A stretch of 64,000 nt of DNA from Streptomyces sp. NBC_00273 (GCF_036178145.1 NZ_CP108067.1:3906001-3970000); one strand, 5' to 3'; shown: positions 23,004 through 34,774, numbered from the stretch's first letter. Notes: a model not told the origin generated them from the sequence alone. Made by a program: numbers and translations.

Positions 23004-23600
23004 TCAGGCCGCGGGCCAGGCCAGCAGGGCCCGCTCCGCCACCGCCGCCAGTTCTTCCCGGCTCGCCCCGTCGCGCGACTGCTGGGACATCCCCTGAAGC
23101 ACCGCTCCGGCGTACCGGGCCAGCGCCCGCGCGTCCGTGTCCGCGGGCAGCGCGCCCGCCGCCACGTCGGCCCGGATCCGGCTCTCGAACATCATCAGGT
23201 TGGCGTTGCGGCGCTCGCGCAGCGCCTGCGCCACCTCGTCGGAGGTGGTGTTGATCGCGGCGCTGATCACCATGCAGCCGGGCGGGTGGGCCGGGTCGGT
23301 GTAGACGTCGGCGGCCTCGCGCAGGATGCGGGCGACGGCCGCCCGGGCGGTGGGCTCCTCGGCGAGCGCCACGCCCGCGAAGTCCGCGTACCGACCGCCG
23401 TACACCACCACGACCTCGTCGAAGAGCTTGCGCTTGTCGCCGAAGGCCGCGTAGAGGCTGGGCGCACTGATGCCGAGCGAGGCGGTCAGGTCGGAGATGG
23501 AGGTCGCCTCGTAGCCGCGCTCCCAGAAGGCGAACATCGCCTTGTCGAGGGCGGCGTCGCGGTCGAAGGAACGGGGTCTGCCGCGCTGTCCGGTCACCAT
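23004..23600 (-). CDS. TetR/AcrR-family repressor
   Basis: A 198-residue protein. The N-terminal helix-turn-helix (residues ~8-55) includes FAFWERGYEATSISDLTASL and SAPSLYAAFGDKRKLF. The C-terminal domain contains the HPPGCMVISAAINTT segment seen in the TetR_C (YP-type) group that often controls adjacent dehydrogenases. It is divergent from the SDR gene, with two TAGCG-type palindromes between them, so it most likely represses both genes. The effector is unknown. Confidence 0.9.
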   Translation of the reverse strand: MVTGQRGRPRSFDRDAALDKAMFAFWERGYEATSISDLTASLGISAPSLYAAFGDKRKLFDEVVVVYGGRYADFAGVALAEEPTARAAVARILREAADVYTDPAHPPGCMVISAAINTTSDEVAQALRERRNANLMMFESRIRADVAAGALPADTDARALARYAGAVLQGMSQQSRDGASREELAAVAERALLAWPAA

Positions 23601-23612
23601 GCCCGCATTCTA

Positions 23613-23660
23613 TAGCGGGCGCTAGGAAATCTGGTACGTTCATTTCTGTAGCGACCACTA
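23613..23660. promoter_or_regulatory. Paired TetR operators between TetR and SDR genes
   Basis: TAGCGGGCGCTA at 23613-23624 is a perfect palindrome, and TAGCGACCACTA at 23649-23660 is a second, slightly imperfect copy. Their centres are 36 bp apart in the 84-bp divergent gap, one near each promoter. This is a strong candidate for the TetR binding sites. Confidence 0.75.
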
Positions 23661-23684
23661 GCGATTACCGGAGGGGGGCGCGTC

Positions 23685-24446
23685 ATGGGCGTGCTCAAGG
23701 GAAAGACGGCACTGGTCACCGGCGGTAGCCGGGGCATCGGACGGGCCGTGGCCGAGCGGTTGGCGCGGGACGGGGCACTCGTCGCGGTGCACTACGGGCG
23801 CAACGCGGCAGCAGCACAGGAGACCGTCGCGGCGATCGGGGCGGCCGGCGGACGGGCCTTCGCCATCGGGGCCGAGCTCGGCGTCCCCGGGGACGCCGAG
23901 GCCCTCTGGGCCGCGTACGCGGCCCATCCCGACCACACCGAGGGCGTGGACATCCTGGTGAACAACGCCGGGGCGGCGGCCTTCGCGGGGATCGCGGACA
24001 CGGACGAGGAGATGTACGACCGGGCGCACGCGCTCAACGCCAAGGCGCCGTTCTTCGTGATCAAGTACGGGCTGGAGCGGCTGCGCGACGGGGGCCGGAT
24101 CGTGAACGTGACCGGCACCCCGGACATCGCCCTGCCGGCCATCCTGGCCACGGTCACGGCCAAGGGCGCCGCGAACGCGCTGACCCGGTCGCTGGCCGCC
24201 GAACTGGCCCCGCGCGGGATCACCGTGAACTCGGTCGGCCCCGGCATCACCGAGACCGACCTCAACGCGGGCCTCCTCGCGGACGGGGCGACCCGGGCCC
24301 ACCTGGCCGCCCGCTCGGTCTTCCACCGGGTGGGCACGGCCCAGGAGGTCGCCGACGTGGTGGCCTTCCTGGCCTCGCCGGACTCCCGCTGGGTGACGGG
24401 CCAGCACGTGGACGCGACGGGCGGCCTGCAGCTGGCGCTGATCTAG
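23685..24446 (+). CDS. SDR-family protein lacking the catalytic tyrosine
   Basis: A 253-residue Rossmann protein. The cofactor loop TGGSRGIGRAVAERL (~9-23) and the NNAGAAAF motif (~88-95) are intact and suggest NADP(H) binding. In the active-site region, however, the usual Ser and Y-x-x-x-K are replaced: the segment reads NVTGTPDIALP, then ILATVTAKGAANAL, with Thr where Tyr should be four residues before Lys. It may be a non-canonical reductase or a ligand-binding pseudo-enzyme. The C-terminus is normal (SPDSRWVTGQHVDATGG). It is controlled by the divergent TetR repressor through paired palindromes. Confidence 0.88.
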   Translation: MGVLKGKTALVTGGSRGIGRAVAERLARDGALVAVHYGRNAAAAQETVAAIGAAGGRAFAIGAELGVPGDAEALWAAYAAHPDHTEGVDILVNNAGAAAFAGIADTDEEMYDRAHALNAKAPFFVIKYGLERLRDGGRIVNVTGTPDIALPAILATVTAKGAANALTRSLAAELAPRGITVNSVGPGITETDLNAGLLADGATRAHLAARSVFHRVGTAQEVADVVAFLASPDSRWVTGQHVDATGGLQLALI

Positions 24447-24515
24447 AGGGCCCAGGGAGGGCCCGGGAAGGGGTGGCCGGGGCGCGGGCGTCCGCCCCCG
24501 GCACCATCGGGCCCT

Positions 24516-25382
24516 TCAGGGCCGGTCGGCGGGGATGCTGGTGGGGACGGTCGGGAGCATGACGCCCCGCTGCGTGACGGACTCCGCGCCGCCGGCCAGG
24601 GCGATGACGAAGGGGTCGGGGAGTTCGTAGGGCTCCGCGGCGTCGAGATCGACCTGGTAGCCGAGGTCGCCGAGGCTCGCCACGGTCAGCCTGCTCAGGG
24701 GATTGCCGGGGCCTCCGATGGTCGGCGACATCAGCTCGTTGCCGAAGACCCGCTCCCGCCAGTGGCCGCCCGCGCTTCCCGCGCCGCCGACGTTCGCGAC
24801 CGGTACGGGGGTGGGCTGCCCGACCCCGATGAGCGTGCCGAACTCCTTCATGGCGCCGGGACCGACAAAGGTGGGGTTGGGGCCGGGGAAGTCCTTCAGC
24901 AGACCGAAGACGTCCCAGATCGTCCCGATCCCCAGCACGTGTCCCATCTCGTGCGTGATGACGTCGAGGAGCGAGCCGTCGTCCTCCATCTGTCCCAGGT
25001 CGGCCTTGTCGAACCGCATCACGCCCGTGGCGGGCAGGCGCGCTCCGGCGGCCGCCGTCTCGCGCCGGAAGCGGGTCGGCCCCGCCTCCCCGAGCGTGCC
25101 GAAGACCCCGTCGATCGCCACTCCTTCGGCATCGATCAAGAGGTCGTCGATGACGACGTCGCCGGTGAAGTCGCGAAGGATCGCGGTCTCCAGGTCGCCG
25201 ACGATGACCCTGGCCCAGCGCTCGGCGGCCTCGGCGAAGACGTCCCGCTGGCCGCTCGTCAGCCCTCCGATGAACCGCACCTCGATCTGGAACGGGGAGG
25301 TGGTCGCGGCGAGCAGATCGGCGCGACCGGCATCCGCGACAGCTCTGTAGGTCTCGAAGGCGTAGCTGGTGTGCCTGCCCAT
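24516..25382 (-). CDS. Leishmanolysin-like zinc metalloendopeptidase
   Basis: A 288-residue protein with the gluzincin/metzincin motif HEMGHVLGIGTIWD near residue 150, a third His later (GGHWRERVFGN) and an ELMSP Met-turn, the arrangement of leishmanolysin-related M8 peptidases. Unlike most relatives it has no visible signal peptide or anchor: the N-terminus MGRHTSYAFETYRAVADAG is hydrophilic. The start at 25382 has GGAGTGG upstream; an in-frame codon at 25409 overlaps an inverted repeat and is less likely. Substrate and location are unknown. Composition is slightly less GC-biased in the promoter, hinting at an accessory gene. Confidence 0.8.
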   Translation of the reverse strand: MGRHTSYAFETYRAVADAGRADLLAATTSPFQIEVRFIGGLTSGQRDVFAEAAERWARVIVGDLETAILRDFTGDVVIDDLLIDAEGVAIDGVFGTLGEAGPTRFRRETAAAGARLPATGVMRFDKADLGQMEDDGSLLDVITHEMGHVLGIGTIWDVFGLLKDFPGPNPTFVGPGAMKEFGTLIGVGQPTPVPVANVGGAGSAGGHWRERVFGNELMSPTIGGPGNPLSRLTVASLGDLGYQVDLDAAEPYELPDPFVIALAGGAESVTQRGVMLPTVPTSIPADRP

Positions 25383-25408
25383 GACGACCACTCCAATCGC
25401 ATATACCA

Positions 25409-25428
25409 TGATTTACCTACATAAATCA
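25409..25428 (-). promoter_or_regulatory. TGATTTA-N6-TAAATCA inverted repeat at protease promoter
   Basis: A perfect 7-6-7 dyad, AT-rich in GC-rich surroundings, 27-46 nt upstream of the protease start. It is probably an operator or overlaps the -10 region. No regulator gene is adjacent. Confidence 0.55.
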
Positions 25429-25567
25429 CCGTAGGGGGGAATGGAGTTGCAGACAGGGCAATCAAAAGGTTGAAGGTTCTCCCGACCCCTCCCAGCCCTC
25501 CCGAGCCCCTCCGCATCGCGACGGATCACGGCGAGACCCCCGCCGTTCGCGGCCGCCTCTGCTAGAT

Positions 25568-25579
25568 TGGTCTATACCA
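25568..25579 (+). promoter_or_regulatory. DasR operator (dre) at the nagB promoter
   Basis: TGGTCTATACCA matches the dre palindrome TGGTCTAGACCA except one central base. It covers the presumptive -10 TATACC and lies 31 nt before the nagB GTG, ideal for repression by DasR encoded 6 kb away. Confidence 0.85.
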
Positions 25580-25609
25580 CCTCACCCACTCCAGATCGGC
25601 AGGCCCCGC

Positions 25610-26395
25610 GTGGAAGTTGTCATCGTCCCGGACGCCAAGGCAGGCGGCGAGCTCATCGCGGAGGCCATGGCCGCCCTGGTACGGCGCAAGCCCGACGCCC
25701 TGCTCGGCGTGGCGACCGGCTCTACCCCGCTGCCCATCTACGAGGCCCTCGCCGCCAAGGTCAAGGCCGGCCAGGTCGACGCCTCCAGGGCCCGGATCTG
25801 CCAGCTCGACGAGTACGTCGGCCTGCCGGCCGGGCACCCCGAGTCCTACCGCGCGGTCGTGCTCCGCGAGGTCGTCGAGCCCCTGGGCCTGTCCGAGGCC
25901 TCCTTCATGGGCCCCGACGGTTCGGCCGAGGACATCGTCAGCGCGTGCGAGGCCTACGACCGCGCCCTGGCCGAGGCCGGCGGCGTCGACCTCCAACTGC
26001 TCGGCATCGGCACGGACGGCCACATCGGCTTCAACGAGCCCTGCTCCTCCCTCGCCTCCCGCACCCGCATCAAGACGCTGACGGAGCAGACCCGCGTGGA
26101 CAACGCGCGCTTCTTCGACGACGACCTGGAGCAGGTGCCGCACCACGTCATCACCCAGGGCATCGGCACCATCCTCGACGCCCGCCACCTGGTGCTCCTG
26201 GCCACCGGCGAGGGCAAGGCCGAGGCCGTCGCGCAGACCGTCGAGGGTCCGCTGTCCGCGCTGGTCCCGGCCTCCGCGCTGCAGTTGCACCGGCACGCCA
26301 CCGTGATCGTGGACGAGGCCGCCGCCTCGAAGCTGAAGCTGGCCGACTACTTCCGCCACACCTACGCCAACAAGCCGGCCTGGCAGGGCCTTTAG
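25610..26395 (+). CDS. nagB: Glucosamine-6-phosphate deaminase
   Basis: A 261-residue enzyme with all NagB landmarks: TGSTPLPIYEAL near 34, the catalytic CQLDEYVGLP segment (~65), and GIGTDGHIGFNEP (~130) with the active-site His. It converts GlcN-6-P to fructose-6-P and ammonia, the last dedicated step of amino-sugar use. It starts with GTG 31 nt after a dre site. It is convergent with dasD, so catabolic enzyme, transporter and regulator cluster together. GlcN-6-P, its substrate, is the known ligand that releases DasR from DNA. Confidence 0.95.
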   Translation: MEVVIVPDAKAGGELIAEAMAALVRRKPDALLGVATGSTPLPIYEALAAKVKAGQVDASRARICQLDEYVGLPAGHPESYRAVVLREVVEPLGLSEASFMGPDGSAEDIVSACEAYDRALAEAGGVDLQLLGIGTDGHIGFNEPCSSLASRTRIKTLTEQTRVDNARFFDDDLEQVPHHVITQGIGTILDARHLVLLATGEGKAEAVAQTVEGPLSALVPASALQLHRHATVIVDEAAASKLKLADYFRHTYANKPAWQGL

Positions 26396-26406
26396 CCGCA
26401 CGGGCA

Positions 26407-26455
26407 CGACACCAAGGGCCGGACCCCCTCGGAGGGGGTCCGGCCCTTGGTGTCG
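26407..26455. terminator. Strong terminator after nagB
   Basis: A 22-bp perfect stem (26407-26428 with 26434-26455) with a 5-nt loop lies 12 nt after the nagB stop. It begins CGACACCAAGGGCC and is mirrored by GGCCCTTGGTGTCG. It serves nagB and may also block read-through from the convergent das operon. Confidence 0.88.
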
Positions 26456-26501
26456 CGTGCGGGCAACCGCTGCGCGGGGCTTCCGGACGTGCTGGAAAAT
26501 C

Positions 26502-26560
26502 CAGCCCCGCCGGCGTTTGAGGCGCGGGGTCTGGGGCGGAGCCCCAGCAGCGGTGCCGCA
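26502..26560. repeat. Streptomyces-type intergenic repeat, copy 2
   Basis: This copy starts CAGCCCCGCCGGCG and shares GAGGCGCGGGGT, GGGGCGGAGCCCC-like and GTGCCGCAGGG blocks with the copy at 337-397. Orientation and context (between convergent genes) are the same. Confidence 0.6.
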
Positions 26561-26567
26561 GGGGCCG

Positions 26568-28049
26568 CTACGCCCCCGCGACGATCTCGGCCGCGGCTCG
26601 GCCGCAGACGCGGGACGCGCCGTGCGTCGCGATGTAGAGCGCTCCGCGAGGCTCCGTCCGGGGGAGGCCCATCTCGACGACGACCGTGTCCGGGCGGGCC
26701 TCGACCAGCGAGTCGAGGACCTCGGTCATCCAGGGGTGCCGGTGCGCGTCACGGACCACCACGACGACGGTACGGTCCCCGGCCGCCGCCATGACGTCCC
26801 CGGCACGGGAGCCCTCGGGGTAGACGCCCGCCGCAGTGCCCGGGAGCAGCTCGGCGAGTTCCGCCGCCACGCCCCACGGAGTCTCGTCCCCCACTGCGAT
26901 GTTCGCGACGGGCGCGAGCGTGGCGACGTAGGGCGCCGTGAGCGGCTTCGCCGAGCCGGTGACGACCACGGCGCGGCGGGCGGCCGTCAGCCCGATGCCG
27001 GACGCGCGGCTCCCCTCCGGCTGCGCGTCCGGCCGGGCTCCGCGGGTCCATGCGGCGAGGGCGCGGACGCGGGCGGCGGCGTCGGCGAGGCGCTCCTCGG
27101 GCAGTGCCCCCTCGCGGACGGCCGCGACCAGCGCGTCGCGCAGCCGCAGGACGGTGGCTTCGTCGGCGAGTCCGCCGCCGACGCAGATGGCGTCGGCGCC
27201 GGCCGCGATGGCCAGGACCGAACCGCGTGCGATCCCGTACGTCCCGGCGATGGCGTTCATCTCCATGCCGTCGGTGACGATGAGGCCCTCGTAGCCGAGC
27301 TCCCCCCGCAGCAGGCCAGTCAGGATCTGCGGGCTGAGCGTGGCCGGGCGGGTCGGGTCGAGGGCGGGCACCAGGATGTGTGCGCTCATCACGGCCTTGG
27401 TGCCGGCCTCGATCGCCGCCTTGAAGGGGACGAGTTCGCGGGCCTGGAGGGTGTCCAGGTCCACGTCGATGCGCGGCAAGGCGTGGTGCGAGTCGACGTT
27501 GGTGTCGCCGTGGCCCGGGAAGTGCTTGGTGCACGCGGCCACTCCGGCGGCCTGGAGGCCCTGGACGTAGGCGGCGGTGTGCCGCGCGGCGAGGTGGGTG
27601 TCGGCGCCGAAGGACCGTACGCCGATCACCGGGTTGTCCGGGTTGGAGTTGACGTCGGCGGAGGGGGCCCAGTTGAGGTTGACCCCGCACTCGGCGAGGC
27701 GCCGGCCGAGCTCGCGGGCGACGTCCCGGGTGAGGCCGGTGTCGTCGACGGCGCCGAGGGCCAGGTTGCCGGGGAAGGACGAACCGCCCCGGACCTCCAG
27801 GCGGGTGACGTCTCCGCCCTCCTCGTCGATGGCGACCAGGACGTCGTCGCGCTCGGTGCGCAGCTGCGCGGTCAGCGCGGCGAGCTGCTCGGGCGAGGCG
27901 ATGTTGCGGCCGAACAGGCCGACGGCGGTGAGGCCTTCGCCGACCCTGCGGAGCAGCCAGGCGGGGGCGGTGGTGCCCTCGAAGCCGGGCTGGAGGACGG
28001 CGAGGGCGTCGCGGGTGACCGTATCGGTGCGGTGCGCAAGGACAGTCAT
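26568..28049 (-). CDS. dasD: DasD, family 3 beta-N-acetylglucosaminidase
   Basis: A 493-residue NagZ-like GH3 enzyme. The His/Asp catalytic loop CTKHFPGHGDTNVDSHH is at ~195-211, and the nucleophile Asp is in YEGLIVTDGMEMNAIAG at ~270-286. There is an extra ~150-residue C-terminal domain after the TIM barrel. No signal peptide is present, so it acts in the cytoplasm and hydrolyses imported chitobiose to GlcNAc. It is last in the dasABC-dasD run, 7 nt after dasC. DasR control is expected through the dasA promoter if the operon is read through. Confidence 0.92.
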   Translation of the reverse strand: MTVLAHRTDTVTRDALAVLQPGFEGTTAPAWLLRRVGEGLTAVGLFGRNIASPEQLAALTAQLRTERDDVLVAIDEEGGDVTRLEVRGGSSFPGNLALGAVDDTGLTRDVARELGRRLAECGVNLNWAPSADVNSNPDNPVIGVRSFGADTHLAARHTAAYVQGLQAAGVAACTKHFPGHGDTNVDSHHALPRIDVDLDTLQARELVPFKAAIEAGTKAVMSAHILVPALDPTRPATLSPQILTGLLRGELGYEGLIVTDGMEMNAIAGTYGIARGSVLAIAAGADAICVGGGLADEATVLRLRDALVAAVREGALPEERLADAAARVRALAAWTRGARPDAQPEGSRASGIGLTAARRAVVVTGSAKPLTAPYVATLAPVANIAVGDETPWGVAAELAELLPGTAAGVYPEGSRAGDVMAAAGDRTVVVVVRDAHRHPWMTEVLDSLVEARPDTVVVEMGLPRTEPRGALYIATHGASRVCGRAAAEIVAGA

Positions 28050-28056
28050 GACGGCG

Positions 28057-28947
28057 TCATCCCTTCACGGCGCCGGCGGTCATGCCGCCGACGGCCTTGC
28101 GCTGGAGGAAGATGAAGATCAGCAGGACCGGGACCGCGAAGAGCGAGGAAGCGGCCATGGTGGCGCCCCAGTCGTTGCCGAAGGCGGACATGAACTCGGT
28201 CAGCCACAGCGGCAGGGTCTGCGCGCTCTTGTCCTTGTTCAGGATCAGGACCATGGCGAACTCGTTCCAGGCGGTGATGAAGCCGAAGAGCGAGGTGGAC
28301 ATCAGGCCGGGGGCCAGCAGCGGGAAGATCACCTTGCGGAAGGCCTGGCCGCGCGTGCAGCCGTCGATCTGGGCCGCCTCCTCCAGGGTCACCGGGACGG
28401 CGGCGATGAAGCCGCGCAGGGTCCAGATGGTGAAGGGGAGGATCATCACGAAGTAGATCGCGGTGAGCAGCGGGAGGCTGTTCAGCATCTCGCCGTCGCG
28501 GGCGATCATGTACATCGCGATGACCATGACCTCCCAGGGGGCCATCTGGGCCATCATCACGGTGAGGACCAGGCCCTTGCGGCCCTTGAACCTCATCCGG
28601 GCGATGGCGAAGCTCGCGGCGAGGGCGACGAGCAGGGCCAGCAGGACGGCGCCGACGGTGACCAGGACGCTGTTGGTGACGTACGTCCAGAAGTTCTCGA
28701 CCCCGGTGGCCTTGACGAAGTTGGCCGTCGTCGGCGTGAAGACGAAGACGGGGTCCTTCGTGAGCATCTGGTCGGCCGGCTTGAGGGCCGAGGAGAACAT
28801 CCAGTACACGGGGAAGACGAAGACCAGGGCCAGCAGGAGTGCGCCGAGGTTCTTGGCCACGGCTGCGGGGCGTACCGGTCGGCGGGTCCGCAGCTGTTGT
28901 GCGGGCCTCTCGGAAGCCGCGGGCTTCGGGGCGGTGGTCGTGCTCAC
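28057..28947 (-). CDS. dasC: DasC, chitobiose ABC transporter permease
   Basis: A 296-residue MalG-type permease. Six transmembrane helices follow a ~28-residue cytoplasmic N-terminus. The EAA loop EEAAQIDGCTRGQAFRKVIFP lies near residue 200 and docks the ATPase. The GTG start overlaps the dasB stop (GTGA). It forms the membrane channel with DasB; the energy is supplied by the shared ATPase MsiK, encoded elsewhere, since no ATPase gene is present in this operon. The substrate is assigned from operon context. Confidence 0.93.
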   Translation of the reverse strand: MSTTTAPKPAASERPAQQLRTRRPVRPAAVAKNLGALLLALVFVFPVYWMFSSALKPADQMLTKDPVFVFTPTTANFVKATGVENFWTYVTNSVLVTVGAVLLALLVALAASFAIARMRFKGRKGLVLTVMMAQMAPWEVMVIAMYMIARDGEMLNSLPLLTAIYFVMILPFTIWTLRGFIAAVPVTLEEAAQIDGCTRGQAFRKVIFPLLAPGLMSTSLFGFITAWNEFAMVLILNKDKSAQTLPLWLTEFMSAFGNDWGATMAASSLFAVPVLLIFIFLQRKAVGGMTAGAVKG

Positions 28948-29963
28948 TGCTCCTCCTCCTGCTTCAGGATCAGGCGGAAGTAGAAGGACATGACGATCAC
29001 GAGGATCACGATCGTCAGGACGGAGATCGCGGCGGCGAGGCCGTAGTGGGCCTGGCTCTGGCCCTCGACGTAGGCGAAGACCGGCAGGATCTCGGAGGCG
29101 CGGTCCGGTCCGCCCTTGTTCATCGCGTAGACCTGGGTGAAGGCCTTGAACACCCAGATCACCTCAAGGAAGGTGGTGATGAGGAAGAAGGGCTTCAGGT
29201 TCGGGAAGACGATCTTCCAGAAGGTCTGCCAGCCGTTGGCCCCGTCCATGCGGGCGGCCTCGTACAGCTCGGCGCCGACCGTGGTGAGGCCGGCGTACAT
29301 GTTGAGGGCGACGAAGGGGATGGAGCCCCAGACCACCAGGATCGTGACGATCACCATGGTGGAGAGGCCGGTCTCCATCCAGTTGTGCTGCTCGTAGCCG
29401 GAGAAGCCGGCGGTGCGCATGACCCAGTTCATGACGCCGAACTGCTCGTCGAACAGCCAGCGGAAGACCTGTACCGAGGCGACGATGGGCATGGCCCAGG
29501 CCATCACCAGGGCCATCGAGAGGACCAGTCGCATCTTCGTGCCGAGCTTGTTCAGCAGGATGCCGATGAGGCTTCCCAGCACCATGATCAGCGCGACGTT
29601 GGCCAGGGTGAAGCCGAAGCTGCGGACGACGACGGTCCAGAAGTTCGTGTCACCGAGGAGCTCGGTGTAGTTGTCGAGTCCCGCGAAGGGGTACTTCCGC
29701 TGGATGAACTCGATCTTGTTGATGTCCTGGAGGGACAGGATCACGTTCTTGATCAGCGGGTACAGCAGGAGCGTCGCGAGGGCCAGCACCGCGGGCGCGA
29801 CCAACAGGTAGGGCAGCCACCCCGTGGGGAGCGACTTCCCGCCCCCGCGAGGCGGCGTGGGGCCGGGGCCGGTCGCTGGGGCCGGCGTCTCGGGCAGTCC
29901 GGCGGACTTCGGTGGTGCGTCCTGTGGAGCGCTGGTCACCGCTCCCTGGGAGTGCACGGTCAT
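28944..29963 (-). CDS. dasB: DasB, chitobiose ABC transporter permease
   Basis: A 339-residue MalF-type permease with a Pro/Ala-rich ~45-residue N-terminal tail, then six to seven transmembrane helices beginning WLPYLLVAPAVLALATLLLY, and an EAA loop YEAARMDGANGWQTFWKIVF near 235. It overlaps dasC by 4 nt and follows dasA after 132 bp. It pairs with DasC to import N,N'-diacetylchitobiose delivered by DasA. Confidence 0.93.
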   Translation of the reverse strand: MTVHSQGAVTSAPQDAPPKSAGLPETPAPATGPGPTPPRGGGKSLPTGWLPYLLVAPAVLALATLLLYPLIKNVILSLQDINKIEFIQRKYPFAGLDNYTELLGDTNFWTVVVRSFGFTLANVALIMVLGSLIGILLNKLGTKMRLVLSMALVMAWAMPIVASVQVFRWLFDEQFGVMNWVMRTAGFSGYEQHNWMETGLSTMVIVTILVVWGSIPFVALNMYAGLTTVGAELYEAARMDGANGWQTFWKIVFPNLKPFFLITTFLEVIWVFKAFTQVYAMNKGGPDRASEILPVFAYVEGQSQAHYGLAAAISVLTIVILVIVMSFYFRLILKQEEEQ

Positions 29964-30095
29964 GGCTTGGCTTCCTCGCGGTTGACTGTGGAGTCAAATG
30001 CGCGACCGGGGGCGCGACGGGTGTCCGGGCACCTGCCGCACCCCCCGGTGCGTTCACACTGCACTGCTGGGTCGTGCGGGTACTGCGCGGCGGGA

Positions 30096-31376
30096 CTACT
30101 TGTTGATGCGCTTCGCGATCTCCGCGTCCGCGTCCGCGCCCGCCTTGGCGGCGTCCTCGCCCTTCAGGACCTTGGTCATGAACTCCTTGATGGGGTTCGG
30201 CTCGGTCTCGACGTTCGCCCAGCCCGCGGTGACCGGGGTGATCTTGCCGTTGACGCCGGCCTTGCCCATGGCCTCGGCGAAGGAGCCCGCGGCGGGGGTG
30301 AAGTTGGCGCCGGCCTGGTTCGGGAGCAGCGCGCCCTTGGTCTCGGCGGCGTACTTGGTCATCTGCTCCTTACCGGCGGCGAGGGCCAGCCACTCCTTGG
30401 CGAGCTCCTTGTTCTTGGAGCGCTCGGCGATGGCGAGGTTCGAGCCGCCGATGAAGACGGTGCCGGACTTGTCGGCGGTCTTGCCCGGGATCGGGAAGTA
30501 GCCGAAGTCGGCTTCCTTGCCCGCCTCCTTCAGGGCCTTCTCGGCACCGCTGGCCTCCCAGCCGAGACCGATCCAGGAGGCGACGCCGCCCTTGGGAACG
30601 ATGTCGGTGGCCTGCTGCGGGGTGGCCTCGTCCTTGTCCTTGGGGGCGGTGGAGAAGGACTGGAGCTTCTTGTAGAAGTCCATGGCGGAGGCGGCCTGCG
30701 GGGTGCCCAGTCCACCCTTCCACTTGCTGCCGTCCTTGACGGCGAGGTCGCCGCCCTCGTCCCAGATCAGGCCCGCGAGGACGTACCAGCTCTGACCGGG
30801 CAGGTAGATCGGCTGCGAGGCCGGGTCGGCCGCCTTCAGCTTCTCCAGGCCGGCGACCCACTCGTCGCGGGTGGTGGGCGGGGTGACGCCGGCCTTCGCG
30901 AAGGCCTTCTTGTCGTAGACGACGACGCGGTTGGCGGCGTACCACGGGGCGGAGTAGAGCTTGCCCTCGACCTCGGCCGAGGCGAGCATGCTCTTCTGCC
31001 AGGCGTCGGCGCCGAGCTGGGCCTTGTCCTTCGTCAGGTCGGCGAGACCGCCGGTGACCGCGTAGCCCGCGGTCTGGGTGTTGCCGAGCTCAAGAACGTC
31101 CGGGGGGTTGTTCTCGGAGAGGGCCGTGGTGACCTTCTCCTGGATGCCGGTCCACTTCTGCTCCTCGACCTTGACCGTCACACCGGGGTGCTTGGCCGAG
31201 AACTCCTTGTTGACCTCTTCGATCCAGGCCTTCGGCGCGGAGCCGTCCATGACCCAGACGGTGATCTCCTTGGGACCCGCGTCGGCCTTGGCCTTGTCGT
31301 CGTCCCCGTTCCCACAAGCCGCGAGGCCGATAACCATGCCCGCGACTCCAACCGCCGCGATGAGCTTGCGCTTCAC
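30096..31376 (-). CDS. dasA: DasA, chitobiose-binding lipoprotein
   Basis: A 426-residue solute-binding protein. The GTG start at 31376 follows GAGGAGGGTGGC and begins VKRKLIAAVGVAGMVIGLAACG, a lipoprotein signal with lipobox LAAC at the hydrophobic end; the in-frame start at 31430 would bury this signal. The mature domain is a family 1 (MalE-like) binding fold (ITVWVMDGSAPKAWIEEV). It captures N,N'-diacetylchitobiose outside the membrane for DasBC. Two dre sites precede it. DasA also affects development in S. coelicolor by literature knowledge. Confidence 0.94.
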   Translation of the reverse strand: MKRKLIAAVGVAGMVIGLAACGNGDDDKAKADAGPKEITVWVMDGSAPKAWIEEVNKEFSAKHPGVTVKVEEQKWTGIQEKVTTALSENNPPDVLELGNTQTAGYAVTGGLADLTKDKAQLGADAWQKSMLASAEVEGKLYSAPWYAANRVVVYDKKAFAKAGVTPPTTRDEWVAGLEKLKAADPASQPIYLPGQSWYVLAGLIWDEGGDLAVKDGSKWKGGLGTPQAASAMDFYKKLQSFSTAPKDKDEATPQQATDIVPKGGVASWIGLGWEASGAEKALKEAGKEADFGYFPIPGKTADKSGTVFIGGSNLAIAERSKNKELAKEWLALAAGKEQMTKYAAETKGALLPNQAGANFTPAAGSFAEAMGKAGVNGKITPVTAGWANVETEPNPIKEFMTKVLKGEDAAKAGADADAEIAKRINK

Positions 31377-31469
31377 GCCACCCTCCTCAGGGATGCCTGC
31401 CTGCACTTCCCTTGCCCGCCGCGGTGACATACGCGAAGTACTGCCGTGGGGCCGGGATCTGATCCATAT

Positions 31470-31505
31470 TGGTTTAGACCAGTAGCTGGAGCTTGGCCTA
31501 GACCT
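31470..31505 (-). promoter_or_regulatory. Tandem DasR operators (dre) at dasA
   Basis: TGGTTTAGACCA at 31470-31481 and TGGCCTAGACCT at 31494-31505 are two dre-type palindromes with centres 24 bp apart, between divergent dasA and dasR. Each deviates from the ideal TGGTCTAGACCA at one or two positions. They likely mediate repression of dasA and autoregulation of dasR. Confidence 0.85.
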
Positions 31506-31605
31506 TTAGGGGTGTCAAGGGTCTAATGAGCGGGTGCCCGGTCCGTTATCGGACCGACACCTGGGGAGAGAGAAGGCCTGTCCCCCCTTACGTGTCACGA
31601 TGTGA

Positions 31606-32430
<825 letters not shown>

Positions 32431-32558
32431 CCTCGCCCGTAGGGCTCCACGTACCGAATTCCTTCACATACCGGAATACGGACGGGGTCTTACGCTCAGC
32501 GGGCAATCCCCCGTAGATTCCCTGCGCTTACGCAGATGATCGACGAGGGGACGAGGTC

Positions 32559-34774
<2,216 letters not shown>

